Assembly: GCA_048370855.1 (NCBI GenBank)
Contig: DBGEOK010000105.1
Coordinates: forward strand, 38,986-102,985
Length of the DNA: 64,000 bases
DNA from: Limiplasma sp048370855
GTDB taxonomy: Bacteria; Bacillota; Clostridia; Christensenellales; Aristaeellaceae
Direction of reading: 5' to 3'
Position 1 is the stretch's first letter, and each line of letters begins with the position of its first letter. Below the pieces are notes generated by a model. The model saw only the letters and a list, made by a program, of their open reading frames with translations, searched no databases and was not told the DNA's origin. The position numbers were made by a program, and so were the translations under genes. Below are positions 60,281 through 64,000 of this stretch, piece by piece.

Positions 60281-60573
60281 GCAAAAGATCCTCCCTGCTG
60301 GATGAATGGGCCCGAAAGCTGGGCTGCCGTTTCCTGTCGGACCTGCCGGCGCTGCTGGGAACCAGGCCCTTTTCCGCCTGCTTTTATGAAACGCCCGCGG
60401 GAAGCCACCCATTATCGGATTGGCGGGACGCGGTTGAATACCTGACCGGCACGCGCGGCCACGATATTCCGAACGAGGCGGAAGCCAGGCGTCTTCTGAT
60501 CGCGCACATGGCGCGCGTTTCAAAGCAGAGGACGGCGGGCTATGCGCCATGGCCGTTTTCGGATAAGGGTTGA
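60277..60573 (+). CDS. small hypothetical protein
   Basis: 98 residues, start overlapping the cyclase stop as ATGA, so translation is coupled. Sequence features: LLDEWARKLGCRFLSDLPAL near the start and DAVEYLTGTRGHDIPNEAEA in the middle. No membrane segment, no family recognised. It may be a partner or effector in the cyclic di-GMP unit. Confidence 0.65.
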   Translation: MSKRSSLLDEWARKLGCRFLSDLPALLGTRPFSACFYETPAGSHPLSDWRDAVEYLTGTRGHDIPNEAEARRLLIAHMARVSKQRTAGYAPWPFSDKG

Positions 60574-60629
60574 ACGATAGCGTTCTTCGTCCTCGACGCC
60601 GAGGGAAAAATGCAAGGAGGATACCGAAG

Positions 60630-63600
60630 ATGAAAAGAAGCTGCGTAGGATTGCTGACCGTCTGCCTGTTGGCCTGCCTGGTTTGCTGGCTGCCGCCTTG
60701 CCGCGCGCTGGCGGCAAGCCCCGCCGCCGACAGCCTGGACGAGGTATACGTGGCGCCAACTGTATTGGGAAACGGAACCGAGGGCGATTCCACCTCGTGG
60801 CAAATGGCGCTTAAGTGGGTCAAGGACGGCGGCACGATTTACATTATGGATGATTCCGTGCGTATCAAAACCTCAGCCGACGTCCAAGCCCTGTCCGAGC
60901 AGTCCGCTCAAAAGCGGATGACGTTAAAGCCGTACCACGGGGCCGACAGCGGCCGCTGGCTGGCAAAGAGCCTGCTGATGTTTCAGGCTGACGAAGCGTT
61001 TACCGTCGCCAACATGACCTTTGACGGATCGAGCTACGCGGCGGGCGCCTATACCTACTCCATGGTCTATGTTGACAACGGGGTTCTGACGCTGAAGGAC
61101 TGCGTCCTTCAGAACCATCAAAACTGCTCCTACGGCGCCGCCCTGGATATCTATGGCTCCACCACCGTGACGCTCGACCGCACGCAGGTTATCAACAACG
61201 CAAGCGGCACCAAGAGCGGAGGCGGCACGGCCTCCGCCGGAGGAATTACCGTTAATGGAACGCTGAACGTGAACGCCGGTTCCGTCATAACCGGGAACCG
61301 CCTGTATGACGATGCCGGCAACGCGCTGGATATCCTGGTGGGGTCCGGGGGCGTCGTCCGTCTGGACGGCGGGGCGACCGTCGGAACCGTCGGGTTTTCC
61401 GCCGCCAAGACGGACAACGACCGGGTTTTCTTCACCTCCGCGCTTCAGCACGACATGGCCTTTCGGATGCACCGATACTTCAACAACTCCATATTGCTCT
61501 CCGCTTTTTCAACCGGCAACGTCCTGGCGGAGGGAACCGGCGGGTACGCGCTGTCGGATGCCGACCTTCAAAAATCCATCTTGTCAACGACTCCACCCGC
61601 TTTGTGGACAAGAACGGAAGCGGCCAGGCCTATGTAAACCGCGACGGGAAGATTTACCTCTCCGGCGCGCTGGACACGAACAAGGGAAGCTTCGCCGTCT
61701 CCGCCAGGCCGGCGGGTCACAGCGGCTGGCCGCTGGGAAGCCGGGTAACCGTCGCCGCCAGGCCCAAATCCGGGTACCGCTACCGAAGCGGCACCATCAA
61801 GGTGACCAGCTATAATACCAATGCCGATTTAACGTCCGCACTGGCGCAGGTTCCCGGAGAGGACAAGTGGACGCTAAGCATCCCGGACGACATTGTGCTT
61901 TACGCGGAATTTGAGGATGCCAGGGCGGCGCAGACCGTTTCGGACCCCTCGCACGCCGAGGGGGCGGGCTATATCTATGTGATTGTGGCGGGCGAGGACG
62001 ACCGCGTACCGCTGGAGATGGTCAACAGCACCGTTTTCGGCCCGGGCGACACCGCGCCTGATCCCCTGCTCTCCTTTGCGCTTGCCGACCCAGATGGCGG
62101 CGTCGTCAGGCTGGAGGGGAACGCGATCATTCCGCTGAAAACCGGCGTCGCCATCGTGAATGCCACAGCGGCCGAAACCGCCAGCCACATGGCCCTGAAC
62201 CAGCCTATCGCCGTAAAGGTTGTGCGCCCGCTTTCGGTGGCGCTAACCGCGCGGGATTATACCCAAGCCGTCGGCTTTACGTTCGTTCCCAGCTATACCG
62301 ACGGATCGGAAGCGCCCTATACCCTTGACGGCGCCACCCGTTATTTGGGCCTGCGCAAGGCGGGCGAAGCGGCCCTTGCCGAGATCGCGCCGGCAAGCTG
62401 GCAATGGGACGCCCCGTACACGCAAGCCTTTGCGGCGCTGGAGGCGGACACGGAATACGAGCTTGTGCTCCGGGCGAACGACCATCGTTCCCCCTCGATA
62501 GCCGCGGAGGCCGTGCTTCGTTTCCGCACGCCATCCGCCGGGTCCGTCAACACGGGCGGAATCGAAGGTACCGTGGACGGAAGCGGGACCATCGCCGTGC
62601 GGGTGGAGCGGGGCAACACCGTCATCGCGGAAAAAGGCGGTTTCCACGCCAACGACCGGTTCAGCTTTACCAACCTGCCCGACGGCTTTTACAACCTGGT
62701 GGCCAGCAACGGCGTTTACACCGTCACCGTCATGGTTGAAGTCAAAAACGGCGGCACCGCGCAGCTAAACGTGGTGTATGTCGGCCAGCAGGAAAGCACG
62801 GTCAAGGTAGCGTCCGGCGCGCCGCCCGTAGCCGCCGACAGGCTTGGCGAGCTGTTCCGGGAACCGATTTATACCGCAAACGCCGAAGCGACGGACGCCG
62901 TGGACGAAGGCGGCAGCGTCGAAATCCGGCTGACCGCCGCCAGCCCGGACGATCTGGGAGCCGACAAAATCCCCGTGGACGCCATCGCGGACCATGCGGA
63001 GGCCGGCAAGCAAACCGTGGGCCTGCTTGTCAACCTGACGATGGACATGATTATCACCCCCAGGGACGCCTTGAGCCGGACGCTTCCGATCACCGAGGCG
63101 GGCGCGCTCGTGGAAATTGCGCTGCCGCTGCCGCCCGCCCTTCAAGGAAAGGACGCCTACCAGGCGCTCCGCTATCACGGCGGCGGCGTCGATGTTCTGC
63201 CGGAAATCGAGCCCGGTTCCGTCCCGTCGGCAGAAAGCTTTTATGTTTCCGGAGCCTTTGCGCACATCTTTGCGATGAAGTTTTCCACCTATGCCATTAC
63301 GGTTCCCAAAACCGACGAATTTTTTACCATAACCGCCGCCGCTCACGAAGGGGGAGCCATTACGCCGTCCGGCACGGTCCAGGTCGCGCGGCACGGCGAC
63401 GCCTCCTTTACCGTTACTCCATACGCCGGCTGGCGCGTCCAAAAGGTGCTGATGAACGGAAGCCTTGCCGTACTTTCGCCGGATAACCGGTACGCCTTCT
63501 ATAACGTGACCGCGCCTTGCGCCATTGAAGCCTACTTTTGCCAAACGGACGCGGCGCCGCCTCAAACAGGCGATTCAACGGCCGTCGGGACGCTGATCTG

Positions 63601-63688
63601 TCTGGGCGTTCTTGCCGTGGCCGGCATGGCCCGGCTCGCCGTTTCGCGGAAAAGCCGAAGAAAAAAAGAAAGCCGTGCAAAGGATTAG
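60630..63688 (+). pseudogene. large PQTGD-anchored surface protein, frameshifted
   Basis: Signal peptide (LLTVCLLACLVCWLPPCRAL) then a right-handed beta-helix-like region to about residue 310 (VANMTFDGSSYAAGAYTYSM, STTVTLDRTQVINNASGTKS, GGITVNGTLNVNAGSVITGN). At a run of five A (61570-61574) the frame shifts by -1; one more A would give KIHLVNDSTRFVDKNGSGQA and a 1019-residue protein. The second part has Ig-like and carboxypeptidase-regulatory-like stretches (FSFTNLPDGFYNLVASNGVY) and ends with PPQTGD, a hydrophobic span and RKSRRKKESR, a sortase anchor. The start follows AAGGAGGATACCGAAG. As written, the product stops at 61637. Confidence 0.75.
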
Positions 63689-63733
63689 GAGCCGTCGAGG
63701 GCTTGTTCGTCCTGCCGGGTACAAAGTAAACAT

Positions 63734-63757
63734 CCCCCGGCGCAGCCGGGGGCTTTT
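63734..63757 (+). terminator. terminator of the surface protein gene
   Basis: CCCCCGGC-GCA-GCCGGGGG followed by CTTTT, 46 bp after the stop codon. Confidence 0.85.
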
Positions 63758-63784
63758 CATATACGGGCACAGCCCTAGAATACT

Positions 63785-64000
63785 AGCCGCGCCCTAACAG
63801 GCGCATATACGGTCTGCCTCATGCGTAAGTAGTATACCTACAGCCCGTGAACGGGCTATACCTGCTTGTATAAGCTGTTACTTGCCACCCCTAAAGGGGT
63901 CTTCATACTTTCCCATCATCGTCATTTGTTCTCCTAGCTTATCTTCGTCTAATTGGTGCTTGATATACTCTGCTATTTTCTCCTTGTTCTTCCCCACGGT
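63785..64000 (-). mobile_element. end of an IS200/IS605-type element
   Basis: Contains the 3' end of a TnpA-like gene and, just outside it, the small hairpin AGCCCG-TGAA-CGGGCT (63842-63857), as expected for the subterminal hairpins recognised by these single-strand transposases. There are no terminal inverted repeats. The outer boundary is approximate and the other end lies beyond the window. Confidence 0.55.
63878..64000 (-). CDS. tnpA: IS200/IS605-family transposase TnpA, C-terminal part
   Basis: The last 40 codons on the minus strand read TVGKNKEKIAEYIKHQLDED, then LGEQMTMMGKYEDPFRGGK and a stop. This matches the C-terminal helix and tail (TVG...YI...EDPF) of clostridial IS200-type Y1 transposases. 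The catalytic HUH motif is outside the window. AT-richer than the neighbouring genes. Confidence 0.7.
   Translation of the reverse strand, partial: TVGKNKEKIAEYIKHQLDEDKLGEQMTMMGKYEDPFRGGK

Noticed and set aside
61566..61580. Programmed -1 frameshift in the surface protein gene
   Set aside because: The zero-frame codons CAA AAA do not form an X-XXY-YYZ slippery heptamer, and no downstream stimulatory structure stands out.
1..64000. CRISPR arrays or phage modules
   Set aside because: No regularly spaced repeats, cas genes, or structural phage genes were seen on either strand.

Overview
The window reads as a chromosomal stretch of a high-GC (about 60% by eye), anaerobic member of the Clostridia (Bacillota). 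Supporting signs are strong sigma-A type promoters (TTGACA-17-TATAAT), AGGAGG-type ribosome binding sites, a GerMN sporulation-type protein, a PQTGD sortase-type wall anchor, ECF sigma factors, a BlaI/M56 pair and clostridial selenium-dependent molybdenum hydroxylase genes. I cannot name genus or species. No rRNA, CRISPR array or prophage is visible.

Layout. 0-6 kb: the start of a B12-binding radical SAM gene running off the left edge, a DUF255 thioredoxin-fold protein, endonuclease IV, an XdhC-family maturation factor and a membrane XRE regulator. 6.2-23.2 kb: a nearly continuous selenium/molybdenum region. One operon (yedE-yedF-DUF3343-yqeC-yqeB-selD) handles selenium. A divergent cysteine desulfurase can supply it. 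A second operon (moeA-like, modABC, mogA, moaA, moaC, MOSC, degraded ORF) takes up molybdate and builds molybdopterin. A third operon (guaD-xdhA-xdhB-xdhC) encodes guanine deaminase and a three-subunit xanthine-dehydrogenase-type enzyme. Together they describe purine use through a molybdenum hydroxylase that probably carries a labile selenium cofactor.

23.2-26.4 kb: an orphan solute-binding protein, palindromic repeats and a MreC-like gene interrupted by an in-frame TGA. 26.4-36.4 kb: a GntR-controlled sugar region (deoC, RbsABC-type importer, Fe-alcohol dehydrogenase, mutarotase-like protein, divergent phosphate-antiporter-like MFS protein) with matching GATAAT/ATTATC operators at two promoters. 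36.4-43 kb: GNAT acetyltransferase, four tRNA genes (Lys, Leu, Gly, Gly), two ECF sigma loci, and a DUF4230/small membrane protein pair. The second sigma locus is clearly richer in AT. 43.6-47.1 kb: a BlaI repressor with two operators, an M56 membrane protease with a novel C-terminal domain, and a secreted protein carrying two more copies of that domain.

47.2-56.9 kb: exopolysaccharide genes (O-antigen ligase type polymerase, sugar-phosphate transferase, DUF4422 protein), an ABC exporter, a VCBS-like protein, a MerR/aldo-keto reductase pair and a GerMN protein. 57.2-63.8 kb: a signalling and surface region with a response regulator bearing a SARP-like DNA-binding domain (frameshifted), a membrane diguanylate cyclase, a small unknown protein and a large PQTGD-anchored surface protein (also frameshifted). 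The same 17-bp direct-repeat site precedes the regulator and the cyclase. The right edge holds the end of an IS200/IS605-type element.
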